From Zygotorulaspora mrakii (taxonomy: Eukaryota; Ascomycota; Saccharomycetes; Saccharomycetales; Saccharomycetaceae): a DNA stretch of 64,000 bases. The DNA lies in assembly GCF_013402915.1 (NCBI RefSeq), contig NC_050721.1, positions 434,001-498,000 on the forward strand, in the 5' to 3' direction. Positions 47,989-59,526 of this stretch are shown in pieces. A program made the position numbers and the translations under genes. Position 1 is the stretch's first letter; each line of letters begins with the position of its first letter. The notes beneath the pieces are model-generated. The model did not search any database. It saw only the letters and a list, made by a program, of their open reading frames with translations, and was not told the DNA's origin.

Positions 47989-48494
47989 TGTTGAAATAGA
48001 GACTTTTGATTGGACAGAGTGTTTTCTTCGGCGTTGTCGATAGTAACTTGGTTTGACATTGATAATGATGTTCAATTATAGAGATATATAAGTCCTTGAT
48101 TTTCTATATCATGAATTGAGATAAAACTAATTGAACTTGGATTAATATCTTGAAAATACGTCAGTATTTATACGTAACATTTTGCACCTATTGAACCATA
48201 ATAGAGGACGACGAGTGAGGAATTTTCATCGTCATCACACCATTTCTAGTCCCATAGAATCCACAGTACAACTGTTATTTCATGTTCCATGCCATAGACT
48301 CCTTCGTAGTCAGATTCCTGAATTGTAAACGTCTCGCGATAGATTATCATCCGATATCTTTCCAGGATCGATTGATATTCTGTTAGGCCTTCATCTGACT
48401 TCGTTTATTTTGTTGTACAAACCACTTGTCTTGTTACTAATTCCTATAAGTCACCTCTTTCATATATCTTACAATATCGATCTATATTTCAAAA
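47989..48494 (-). mobile_element. Solo LTR of the same Ty-like retrotransposon, minus orientation
   Basis: 506 bp. It is flanked by TGTTGAAATA (47989-47998) and TATTTCAAAA (48485-48494), so on the minus strand it ends TATTTCAACA and begins with one changed base in TGTTGAAATA. It lies 100 bp upstream of tRNA-Thr. No 5-bp target duplication is seen (TTTTT on one side, ATAGC on the other), and its 48494 end abuts the truncated flocculin gene, so the junction probably arose by recombination, not simple insertion. A possible gag ATG reads leftward from 48059 (MSNQVTIDNAEEN). Similarity to the left copy is roughly 90% by eye. Confidence 0.9.
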
Positions 48495-49883
48495 ATAGCT
48501 TCTGAGACTCATTGTAGACAAAGATTGACTTGCCTGTGAAGTTGGAGTCTCAACCTCAACTATAACTTCAGGAGTCGTTAGTCCATCTGTTCCAATGGTA
48601 TATGTGGTAACACAGTCAACAGTAGACGTGATTGTACCGGTCCATGATAGGTAAGAGGTGACCGTATTTGTTGAAACCCTAGCCGTTGAGTTTGACAATA
48701 TCGAAGCACCTGCAAGTGTTGCCGAAGATAGCAAACTGCTCAAAGAATTACCGGATGAACAGATCGTAGGAGTCTCAACTTCTATTACAACAATTGGTGT
48801 GGTCAAAGAATCAGAGCCAATCACATAGTTCGTAGTGGTGGAATACGTGGAAGTGAACTTGCTGTCCCATGCTCTGAATGAGGTAGTTATGGTAGCATTG
48901 ACAGTGGGGGTCTCGACCTCGATAATCTCAATTGGCGTTGTCAAAGAGTCAGATCCAATGACGAAAGTAGTAGAAGTGGAGTATGTCGATGTGAACTTGC
49001 TGTCCCATGGTCTGAAAGAAGTTGTTGTGGTGGTTGCTACAGTAGGAGTCTCAATCTTTATAATCTCAACTGGTGTAGTGCTGCCATCTTGACCGATTGA
49101 TTGGGTCAAAGTAGTTGTTGTAGAGGTCACCCTAACGGTCCAAGGAACGGTCACCGTAGTGTAAGTTGGTGGAATATTGGGGTTTACAACAGAGCAACTG
49201 GGTTGGCTTGAAGTTTTTGGGAAAGAAAATACAAAGTTCGTTAAACCGGTATAGCGTATTCCGTTTGGCAAAGTAGTTGCAAAGGGCAGGTAACCGAAGG
49301 ATTGGGCGTTGACGAAAACCACTTTTAGCGGATAGTAATAGTTTCTCTATAGATATACCCATGAACCCGCGTTACCTAACGCACCTTTCCATCTCTTGAT
49401 ACCATTGATTGTGAATTCGCTACTACCAATCGGTTGAGCATTCTGGTTACAACAATCAAAAGCCACTCCATTTCCTACCTGCAGAACAGCAGAGTCATCA
49501 ATTCCAGTCATATCCACGTAATTCCAACCAGTTGCAGGTGCTAAAAAATAACCCCTGATTTCTGAAGTAAAGTTGGTTGGCATAATGGGAAAACCGTAAA
49601 CCTGGCCTTGCACCGGACGGTACTCCCAATCATTGACATTACACGTATACCGCAAATTGATGTCATTGATTCCACTGACGGAGCCTACATACTGGCCGTT
49701 ACTGTATCCTGAGACGAGGTATCTTGCATTTTGAAAATTTGTTGCATCATTAAATATTTAGGAATAGAATTTCACGTTGAAACCAGGCCTTCTCTCACCC
49801 AAAGGCAAACAGGCCTGTGGCACTTGGGCTTGTGTGAACCTAGCGAATATAAGCCCCAACAGCACCAACACTATTTGCAGCAT
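48489..49883 (-). pseudogene. Flocculin/adhesin (FLO family) pseudogene, stop-interrupted and 3' truncated
   Basis: Remnant of a FLO1/5/9-type cell-surface lectin. The minus-strand frame starts at ATG 49883 with a signal peptide (MLQIVLVLLGLIFARF). A PA14 lectin domain follows: YGFPIMPTNFTSEIRGYFLA, the DDSAVLQVGNG loop and FDCCNQNAQP. Then come about four flocculin repeats of ~45 residues (typified by PWDSKFTSTYST and ETPTV) at about 48520-49180. Two in-frame stops, TAA at 49760-49758 (codon 42) and TAG at 49349-49347 (codon 179), interrupt it with no frameshift. The 3' end is lost: the final TGA at 48491-48489 lies inside the adjoining LTR, so the Ser/Thr stalk and GPI-anchor signal are missing. 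Cell-surface function is therefore unlikely. Confidence 0.9.
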
Positions 49884-51804
49884 CTAAATGTGATTCCCAT
49901 TTCAATTTTTTTTTTTATTCACTATTAAATTCTTCTGATTTCTGCACAACTAGATTTCTCCAAGGCTCATTCGAAATTCAATCCTCTATATACTTCCGCA
50001 TTGAATTCAAATTTTCCAGGTGCCACAATTGAGAGGCACATATAGCCAGTCTTCACCCACATGCACCGCCAGGCACTCTGCTCCAGGCAAGAATTGTGAT
50101 CACAATGCATCTTTTCTTGTTTGATAGGAAAACAGGAGAAAAAAGCAGCGGTGCCAAGGAATTCACACTCACCTACTAAAACCATAGGCTATTCCGATAA
50201 GTAGCTTCGAGGAAAATATTTTAATTTGTGAACGAAAACTTATGCTCCTCTTCATTGGCTCGCCCACATTCTCCCAAATGAAATAGAGTTTTCCCGCCGT
50301 TAGCATGTTCATTTACTCAGATAAAAATTGCCTGTCTTTTCAACTTCGACATTAGTACACAATGTCCGGTCGAGTGTGATATCCACCACATGAGACGAGA
50401 GCAGGATAGAGATAGTAACGTAGACTAGTTGCCAACATTCGAGTGTCAGAGGAACATGTGCACGTCTTTGTGTTTCTCAGAAAGCTAGCTGATGACTGTG
50501 ATTTACAGTTTCCTCATTGGGTAAAAATATTGAGGCTTAGAAGGTTCGATATCTTCTATAATCGAGAGGCGTCGTTTCTTTTTCTGCTCCTTCTATGTAT
50601 CAGGAAAACGAATTTCGAAAGACAAAGGCCTACTTTCCTTAGAGGGCACTGTAGCAGGCACAATGGGCATGCCCATCAAAGCGCTATATACAGAAAAAGA
50701 TCAATCTGCCTTGCGTCGCGTATTGTGTTTCTGTTTATGCCCACTGCATACCTTTCGCCAATGCATTAAGCCTATTTTTCGGCGTTACAATGTGTCAACA
50801 AGAGGATCTGGGATAGCGGATCGTGCGGTGCCTCTGAGTTGGGCGGTGCAACTTTCTGAGTGTTACCGCTTCGTACAGCACCAAATGCTGTCAATAGAGA
50901 AAAGTTCAGCCATGCTTCCACTCTTTTCAATGATAATGATGTGACTTCAACTTGCCTATTCGTCTAACGCTGTAAGGGCTACAGGGCAAAAAGGAAAAGA
51001 ATATAATCACAAATCGATGAGCCACTGTCTTGTAAAACGACGCAAACGATATATCTGCGCTGAAGGAAACAAATAAACTGTAGACTAGAGTTGAAAAAGT
51101 AAAAAAACGGAAAAAGTTCTTTAGTACAGCTGCAAAACTTAAAGTTAACGTAAACAATGCAGAAAGAGATATGCTTCTTTCTAAATGTGAACTTCTTTTT
51201 CTTTTGTCTTTCCACATTTTTAAAGAATGTCGAAGGGTTTGCGTAGGCAAGCTGGGCGCCGATCCAATTTCCTATTTTCCTAAATAGGAAATGGGATCTG
51301 AAGTTGAAGAAACCGAAGACTTGCTGCTTTAGGGACAATGTGGGCTCAATCAACTAAGTTTCTGCACGTTTCCACACGTTTGCCGAACAGATCGAGTTAA
51401 TCACACGCTTGGATTTCGGTGTTAGCCGAGCAGCTGCATCGCAGCGTTGCAGCCTCCGCATTACTGCAGCTTTGTGCTTGCAGTTGCGTTTTGTTCCGAC
51501 TCAAAATACTTCTGGGCTGACTAATTCTCAACGTTCATGTTGCGTTTAGCGTTCTAAACAAAGCTTATGTAGTGTGGATTACTGGAAATGGTAAACGGGG
51601 TCTATGTAGATTTGTCGAGGAAAGATTGAAAAAAAGTCTTCTTGTCTTAGCTGCCTTGTCGGAATGTGGAATAGGCAGTCTACATTCTTCTAGCCCCAAA
51701 AAGACTTACCTGCTTCATTTTTATGGGAGATGCAGGTTGGCTTTGGGCATAAAGTAATCGACAATTCATTGATAGTGCATTTGCCTCAAGAGTATGCGGT
51801 CAGA
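49884..51804. other. 1.9-kb gap between the flocculin relic and GRX7
   Basis: Upstream region of the dead flocculin gene plus the GRX7 terminator. None of the short open frames (for example 50443-50769, 50663-50944, 50979-51353) resembles a known family. No tRNA, LTR or tandem repeat was found. Long flocculin-type promoters are typical of this gene family, so part of the length may be a former FLO promoter. Confidence 0.5.
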
Positions 51805-52449
<645 letters not shown>

Positions 52450-52680
52450 CTATGTTACGTGCAATTTGCTATTTATCGTAAGTTTATGTTTTTTTTGACT
52501 TGATTCTTCTCTGTTTGTTTTCTTTCTTTCGATCTGAGGGCTCACAGCGGACCGAAAAAAAGGGAAAAAGCTATTTTTATATCCTTCTATCTATAATTAT
52601 GAAATAGTGTTCAATTATTGGGTCTGCGAAAGAACTAGCTATAATAATACTTTATTTATATTTTATATTCATTAACGATT

Positions 52681-54495
52681 TCATTGAGAAGTGCCTGAGC
52701 CTATTGCTTCTTGATGAGTTGATTCCAGGAATAAAAGTCTTTCTGAAACATATGCACACATTGATTTCCACTCTTTTTCATCCTTTAAAGATTCGATCAA
52801 GTACTTAAATTTGATCCTATTTTTACATATTTCTGTATCCATCTCTCTGAAATTTTCCAATTCAATATCATAGTTGTTGATCTTTTTAAGTGCCGTAAAA
52901 GACCTAACATGCTTGCCATCATAAACTAGTTCATTTCCTTTCCATAGACCATAAGGTTCAAATTTAGGAGCGTTTGAATGTGCAAACATAACGTCTGCAC
53001 GGTCGACTAAATCGCCGTCAAAATATGTTTTGTAAAATGCGTCCAACGAATACTTTTTATCATAAGAAATCCTTCCACTTGAACCGTACTTTGTCAATAT
53101 CGCCTTTGCTGCTTTTTGATATAATTGGTAATCTTGTGAAAAATCATGTTGCAACATTGCAACACCACGAAATCCCTCATTGTTTGGCTGGTGATAGCCT
53201 TCCGCACCAACGACTGTTTTGACTTGATAAAAATGGAGTCCATAAAAAGTTGCGGCAGCTAAAAAAGTTTCCTTATCACCTTCGCCAGCTGCTTTTTGCG
53301 AAAACATTGGATAAAACCATTTTGGCCCATTTACATTATAATAAAGCGCTAGAAGAATTGTTGGTAAATGTGTAGATTTATTGATCATAAGCTGACCTGA
53401 TTCGGTTGAAACATCCGGTATAGTACCCGCTAAATCATGAAATGGTATATCCGATAAATCATTGATATTCCTTGTATAGACTTGTGTTGGCGTTAAATCA
53501 TCGAAGCAATTACGAGTGCGCTTTTTGGTGATTGGAATATCAGCTATATCATAGTAAATTGGTTGCGTGGTTCTTCTCCAATAATCTGGCCACAGCACAA
53601 ATCCTGTAGATTTGTACGGCTCTTGATCAAAGATGTGATTCAATGACTTGACTGGGAAATTATCAGCATCTAAAAACAGAACATCCTCAAAGCTGGATGA
53701 AATCAACGATAACGATTTGAATTGATATCCGTTGAACTCAAAGCTATCCAATGTACTCTTTGGCAAGGTATCCGATAGATGAATACACTTCGCATTGAGT
53801 TTTGGCAACACGTTTTCACAAAAATCCGTTTCTCCTTCGTCATTTGGCGGTATGAAAACTTCTACTGGTAATTGTGTATTCAGCTTTCTCAACGTTTTGA
53901 TGATTAGCAGCGCCATTATCGAAAACCTACCACCACCAACAGTCACAATACCTTTCCCTTTGTATGAATCTTTGGGCAATACCAGTGTACTCACTGCGTC
54001 CACATAGCTCGCATGACTCTGTTTTAGCATCGAAGCTTCCTCCCTGGAGACTTCTAAGCAATTGGATAAACTCTCCTCGGTGAGCGCCGACCATTCTGCG
54101 TAGTTTTCAGGTCTGAATCCGATATCGCCCTTCAAGCGACACGCTTTTCTGTATTTCTTCGCCGTGGCTCCCTGTGGAGAGTAAGCCTCAATGAAGCGAA
54201 ACACTTCCTCATAGAAGTTCTTCAGTTTTTGTGACGTTTCCGAAGCTTTCTGCGCCAAAATTTTCCCATTATCCTCCGCTGTCGGTTCCATACTGTGGTC
54301 GCCATTTCCTGTGTCTTGCGACGACTCTTTCAGGTCCGTACCCTTCGCTTTTGCCAGCGAATTGCGTAAATAGTCGCGATACTCGCTCACTGAATCCTCC
54401 ATGTACTCGCTGGTGAACAGGAAAACCACACAGACCACCAGAAAGAACAGCGACAGTTTCAATGCCTTGCCGTACCGTCTAGTAATCACAGCCAT
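52681..54495 (-). CDS. MNN2: Alpha-1,2-mannosyltransferase, Golgi (MNN2 family)
   Basis: Type II Golgi glycosyltransferase (GT71) that adds the first alpha-1,2 mannose branch to the N-glycan outer chain. The product is 604 residues (S. cerevisiae 597). There is a short basic cytosolic tail (RRYGKALK), a membrane anchor at about 13-28 (LSLFFLVVCVVFLFTS) and a stem. The catalytic domain has GIVTVGGGRFSIMALLIIKTLR, CIHLSDTL and a DAD metal-binding motif at 276-278 in DVLFLDADNFPV, followed by GFVLWPDYWRRTTQP. MNN5 is the close paralogue in S. cerevisiae; the neighbours GRX7 and YBR016W point to MNN2 (YBR015C). The 249-bp gap to GRX7 is short. Confidence 0.92.
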   Translation of the reverse strand: MAVITRRYGKALKLSLFFLVVCVVFLFTSEYMEDSVSEYRDYLRNSLAKAKGTDLKESSQDTGNGDHSMEPTAEDNGKILAQKASETSQKLKNFYEEVFRFIEAYSPQGATAKKYRKACRLKGDIGFRPENYAEWSALTEESLSNCLEVSREEASMLKQSHASYVDAVSTLVLPKDSYKGKGIVTVGGGRFSIMALLIIKTLRKLNTQLPVEVFIPPNDEGETDFCENVLPKLNAKCIHLSDTLPKSTLDSFEFNGYQFKSLSLISSSFEDVLFLDADNFPVKSLNHIFDQEPYKSTGFVLWPDYWRRTTQPIYYDIADIPITKKRTRNCFDDLTPTQVYTRNINDLSDIPFHDLAGTIPDVSTESGQLMINKSTHLPTILLALYYNVNGPKWFYPMFSQKAAGEGDKETFLAAATFYGLHFYQVKTVVGAEGYHQPNNEGFRGVAMLQHDFSQDYQLYQKAAKAILTKYGSSGRISYDKKYSLDAFYKTYFDGDLVDRADVMFAHSNAPKFEPYGLWKGNELVYDGKHVRSFTALKKINNYDIELENFREMDTEICKNRIKFKYLIESLKDEKEWKSMCAYVSERLLFLESTHQEAIGSGTSQ

Positions 54496-55379
54496 GCTGA
54501 CCTCGCTAAAATCAATCCCTTTTTGCTTTACCCCACCTGATATACAAACCGAAACGACGAGAGAATCCCCTCACCTTCTCAAAGAACAAACAACTAAGCA
54601 CGCAAATACAAACACAATGCAAATACAAACACTTAGGTGACTAGTACTGCTTGTGACAATGTGGCAAGAAAAAAACTTTTTTCTTCCCTTCCAATACTGC
54701 GCTCGAATCCGGTTCAAGATATGTTGATGATACCTCTTGTCTGCCTTAAGCCGTCTGCTACTCCGTGAAAGAAACGGTAAGCAAGAGTTACGAGTTGAAG
54801 TTATAAGTAACAATTGTCGGCGCTACAACGTACCATTCTTTGCTTTTTTGATTTCCCTCCTCCTCTTTATTTGACGCGACTTCCGCCAACTATGGCCTCA
54901 TTCGATGTACCTTTTCGCGTCATGTCGCACGTCCTGAGGGGAATACCCTGAAAGTTCCGTCGTACAAAGGGACACTATTTCCATTTTCCAACAGACTGTC
55001 CGGACCTGGGTACCCGGACAATGTGGCACTTTTTAGCACGTTTCGCCACGAGCGGGTTTCGAACGCACGCAAACGGGAAGCCTATGTACCTCCCAGGGCT
55101 GCCACCACGGAGACAATCCATGTTTCGGACAGAAACCCGTTGAACGGGGCTCGGCCGTAGGCGAAAACGAAAACAAAAACGAAGCGCAGGAAATAGCAGA
55201 GCATGCGGCAGCAGTGGAAACCCTCGAGTCTGGCGTAATGAGTGGCACAGAAAAAAAAAAGGCGATTGGTTGTTGATGAAACAAATATATAAAGCGATGA
55301 CCGGTTGTAAAGAAGCTGCAAGAGCGGAAAGCGTCAACTAGCAGGACCAGCACGGCAAGGAATCAGCTCGCATTTATCA
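54496..55379. other. Divergent region between MNN2 and the CYSTM gene
   Basis: An 884-bp divergent gap. Several antisense-looking open frames (54571-55353) have no family resemblance. ATATATAAAG near 55287 lies about 90 bp upstream of the CYSTM gene ATG and may be its TATA element. No RNA gene is recognised. Confidence 0.5.
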
Positions 55380-55795
55380 ATGTCCGCTCAAGAGTACTAC
55401 GGCAGCGACAACAAGGCAACTGTATGTTTTTTTCTCGTCCGCCCCCCCAAGAAGTAGCAGCGCTGCTAGCAGCGCTGCTCCCGACTTTGTCCCATGTTTA
55501 CTAACTGACAACGCAACAGTATTCGCGTCCGAATGCGCCACCACCGGGACAAGACCAAGGCAACTACGGTCAGGATAGGGGCTACGGCCAACAGCAGTAC
55601 TATCCTCCACAACAGCAGTATCAGCAATACCAACAGCCACCTTATCAACAGCAGCAGCAACCACAGTATTACCCATCAGGTGGTCAGCAACCGGTGTATG
55701 TTCAACAACAACCACCAAGAACTGACAACAACAGCTGCTTAGCGGCGTGTTGCGCGGCGTTATGTGTCTGTTGCACTCTGGATATGCTGTTCTAG
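55380..55795 (+). CDS. CYSTM-family tail-anchored membrane protein (two exons)
   Basis: Spliced orthologue of the S. cerevisiae pair YBR016W/YDL012C. Exon 1 is 55380-55421 (14 codons, [14 protein letters not shown]) and exon 2 is 55520-55795, giving 105 residues. The middle is rich in Gln, Tyr and Pro ([20 protein letters not shown]). The C-terminal ~24 residues form a CYSTM module: [20 protein letters not shown], a Cys-rich palmitoylatable membrane anchor. Such proteins sit at the plasma membrane and are linked to stress tolerance, without a proven mechanism. In S. cerevisiae YDL012C keeps an intron and YBR016W does not, so this looks like the ancestral form. Splicing is needed, because the intron has in-frame stops. 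Confidence 0.92.
55422..55519 (+). other. Intron of the CYSTM gene with a self-complementary core
   Basis: A 98-nt intron: 5' splice site GTATGT at 55422-55427, branch point TACTAAC at 55499-55505, 3' splice site CAACAG ending at 55519. Between them, 55456-55479 is two exact copies of AGCAGCGCTGCT, each a perfect palindrome, so the whole 24 nt is also a perfect palindrome. An RNA hairpin here would shorten the distance between donor and branch point. Confidence 0.9.
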
Positions 55796-56003
55796 GCGAT
55801 TTGAGTCTGAGGGCATCCAGCGGCGGCTAAACGGGGCGAGGACAATAAAAAATAGTAATTCCTAATGTGTGCCTGGATCAATGGTGTTTGTCCTGCATGA
55901 GTATATATATATATATATACGTATATGTATGTGGATGTATATTGGTATCCATGGTAGTAAAAGTGTTGAACCTTTTCCCTTTTTATTTTTCTTTTTCGTT
56001 GGA

Positions 56004-57884
56004 CTAGAAGAATGCTTCTCTCATTTTCCCCCTTGATCTCAAACAAGCTCTGCAATTAGGAGCTGGGCAGGTCTTAGGTCCGTAGTTATCAGGGTGCGAG
56101 CTGCCCCTTAATTCTGCTAGCTTCTTCTTTGCCATTCTGCTCTTGGATCTGGCGTTATCGATGCGTGCAAAACACCTGCCGCAGAACGTATGTCCGCAGG
56201 AAGCGACAAAAGTTCTTTTGGATAGATCCCTATCCAATTGCGAAGGTTTCGATAAACTCTGATATGGACAGTGAAATCCGTATCGGTATACCAAGCATTC
56301 AAACGAAACGCCACGATCCACTTTACTGATGCCGTGAAAATCTTCCGGGATACCAATGCCCAACTCAACACCACAAAGGCAACATACTGGAACATCCTCG
56401 CATTTGCTCGCCAGTTCAAAGTCTTCTACAATAACCGTTTGCGGCTTTCCATCTTTCACGATTTCCATTTTGATTTTTGGCTCTGTGTCGAAGGACGCGC
56501 TGTATCCATCCGGTAATGCCATCGATTTTTTCATAAATTGATCCTGCTGCGATTTTGTCTTTTCCATGAATTTTTTGGTTCTCATATCATGCTCCATTTC
56601 TTCTCTCTCTTGTATCATATTCATTATGCTTTGCGTTCTGGCTTCTTCATCATTATCATCGTAGTCATGATCCCAGTTACCAAAATGATTTGGCGGTCTA
56701 TTTACATTCATCATGATGTAACTTCCTAAACTTCCCCCTGCAACTGAGCTTTCTGTACCAACATGGCTTCTTAAAAATCTTCCATTATTACGAGTCGTCA
56801 GTCGATTGAAGCTATCACGGTTGGCTCTTGCCTCTTCCCTATTGGTTCTCACTCTATCTTCTGCCCAACGCTCAACCACTCTGCTCCGATATTCAGTGAA
56901 AAGTGCTATCAAGTCGGCATCGCATTCTTGCAGTGTAATGGGTGCAACGTTTTGCAAAATAGATCTGAACTCATGTAAGGATTGTGCATGCTCAAATGCG
57001 CTCCGAACATCTGGTGGATGTGAGTTAATTCTTCTTCGTATTTCAGCAAGTCCTGAATCACTGCTCTCGGTATTTGCATTTTCAGTTGCTTGTTCGTATC
57101 GCCTCCTTTGTGCTTGTCTCTGACGCAGCTGTTCCTGTCGCCTAAATAGCAGAATGTTTGGCGGTAAGCGAACAGAATCACTCTCTTCTTGAGAATCGCT
57201 GTCTTCAGGCTCAAACAACAACTGTCTAGCTCTTCGAGCACTTCTTCGCAGCATTTGGCGACGTGATTGCCGCAGATTCTGTTGCCATTCAAAAGATCTT
57301 CTGATTGGTCTGTCGGTTGGCGATGCGCTAATTTCGATCGTTTCGCCACCAGGAAGATTCAACCTAACCCTTGGACCTGCTGTTCTCTCCTGTATAATTT
57401 CCAATGCATCATCATCTCCTTCAGTTTCGTGATATTCTTCATTGAGAGGCCTGTGCACAAGAATTGCTGTTGGATGCCTCTGCTGTTCTTCAACTTCTTC
57501 ATCCAGATCCACAAACTCAGCGCTAGAATCGATAGGTGTGTCATGATTCATAGGCCTATTCACCTCTCCCACTATTGCTAAATCATCATCATCATCATCA
57601 TCATCATCACAACTGTTCCCGACAGTAGCACCAGCTCCGTGTGCATCATATGATATTTGTTGTAGTGCTATATTTGTCCCATTTGAATTTAAAAACCTAT
57701 TCATCGCATCTCTTGCTCTACCGAGCCGCCTATCAACGCCAAGTCTGGTAGGTCTATTTTCTTCACGTATCCTTTCATCCTCTTCTTGATCACTCTCTAT
57801 ACAGATCACCGAAGAAAAGTTCTCATTATTGTTTGTGTGTGGTATCTGCCTGTCCACTAGTGTTTCCTGCGGATCCGCCAACAT
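56004..57884 (-). CDS. SLX5: SUMO-targeted ubiquitin ligase subunit Slx5
   Basis: Subunit of the Slx5-Slx8 SUMO-targeted ubiquitin ligase, which ubiquitinates sumoylated proteins in genome maintenance. The first ATG is at 57884 (626 residues; S. cerevisiae 619); a TTG at 57896 is not a start. At least four SUMO-interacting motif candidates with acidic neighbours are visible: VICIESD (26-32), LAIVGE after a D9 run (102-107), FVDLDEE (124-130) and LEIIQE (161-166). The middle is Arg/Gln-rich. The C-terminal RING has CCLCGVELG, then SCGHTFCGRCFARIDNAR and CPAPNCRACL; the family's long insert between the first and second Cys pairs is present. The D9 run is encoded by an ATC repeat at about 57586-57611. 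Confidence 0.93.
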   Translation of the reverse strand: MLADPQETLVDRQIPHTNNNENFSSVICIESDQEEDERIREENRPTRLGVDRRLGRARDAMNRFLNSNGTNIALQQISYDAHGAGATVGNSCDDDDDDDDDLAIVGEVNRPMNHDTPIDSSAEFVDLDEEVEEQQRHPTAILVHRPLNEEYHETEGDDDALEIIQERTAGPRVRLNLPGGETIEISASPTDRPIRRSFEWQQNLRQSRRQMLRRSARRARQLLFEPEDSDSQEESDSVRLPPNILLFRRQEQLRQRQAQRRRYEQATENANTESSDSGLAEIRRRINSHPPDVRSAFEHAQSLHEFRSILQNVAPITLQECDADLIALFTEYRSRVVERWAEDRVRTNREEARANRDSFNRLTTRNNGRFLRSHVGTESSVAGGSLGSYIMMNVNRPPNHFGNWDHDYDDNDEEARTQSIMNMIQEREEMEHDMRTKKFMEKTKSQQDQFMKKSMALPDGYSASFDTEPKIKMEIVKDGKPQTVIVEDFELASKCEDVPVCCLCGVELGIGIPEDFHGISKVDRGVSFECLVYRYGFHCPYQSLSKPSQLDRDLSKRTFVASCGHTFCGRCFARIDNARSKSRMAKKKLAELRGSSHPDNYGPKTCPAPNCRACLRSRGKMREAFF

Positions 57885-58301
57885 GTCCGCATACAATGTA
57901 CGGTGCTAAGCGGGCGTTTTTTCTTCTTTTAGCTGCTTTTCTGGATGCAGCAATGCAAATACTTGACTAATATATACACCAAAACTCTTATTTGGAGTAT
58001 TTAGCCCACAGGTCCTTTTTATATACAAACTATCTTCTGCATATCTTTAATGGTTCTTTTTAAATAATAGACTGTGGAAATTTTCGTTCAAAGTTATAGT
58101 AATAAAACCAAAATCCTATTACAAATATGTGGACGGCTGCATTGTACAACCCAACAGTTGATTCTTCTTCTTGATATATTCAACTATATATATGAGTATA
58201 TATCTAATTTTATGTCAGTAATCGATCGACGGCAGTAATATCTATTTTACAAGCCCTTAAGGCGCGGAAGTTATAAAATCTTTAATCTTGGAGTTTTTTT
58301 A
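57885..58301. other. SLX5-NOP1 intergenic region
   Basis: A 417-bp gap between two minus-strand genes, holding the SLX5 promoter and the NOP1 terminator. It is AT-rich, with TATA-type runs near 58184-58207, and no gene is recognised. Confidence 0.5.
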
Positions 58302-59297
<996 letters not shown>

Positions 59298-59481
59298 TCA
59301 GTATATTAATTTTAACTAAATGAAGTGCTCAATCGTCTGATTTCCACTGTAATTTTTCCTGCTACTGAAATTGGTATATCAAAACAATGCAAGCAATCAG
59401 TAAGTAAATCGTTAAATCTATCCAAAGCTACGCTTTTGAATTCTTACAAACCAATTTAATTTTGAAGTGAAATTTAAAGAC

Positions 59482-59526
59482 GTGATGAGATGAGCTTATT
59501 GCCTTTCATTACTGAAAATTTTTTTT
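59482..59526. promoter_or_regulatory. PAC and RRPE elements between NOP1 and TSC13
   Basis: GTGATGAGATGAG at 59482-59494 is a near-perfect PAC element, and TGAAAATTTTTTTT at 59513-59526 is an RRPE. They lie 195-240 bp upstream of NOP1, the ribosome-biogenesis gene of this divergent pair, and about 200 bp upstream of TSC13. UTP20 in this window has the same pair. The rest of the 434-bp gap shows nothing else. Confidence 0.65.

Noticed and set aside
50540..50560. GGTTCGATATC, similar to a tRNA B box
   Set aside because: No A box, cloverleaf or T-run is found around it.
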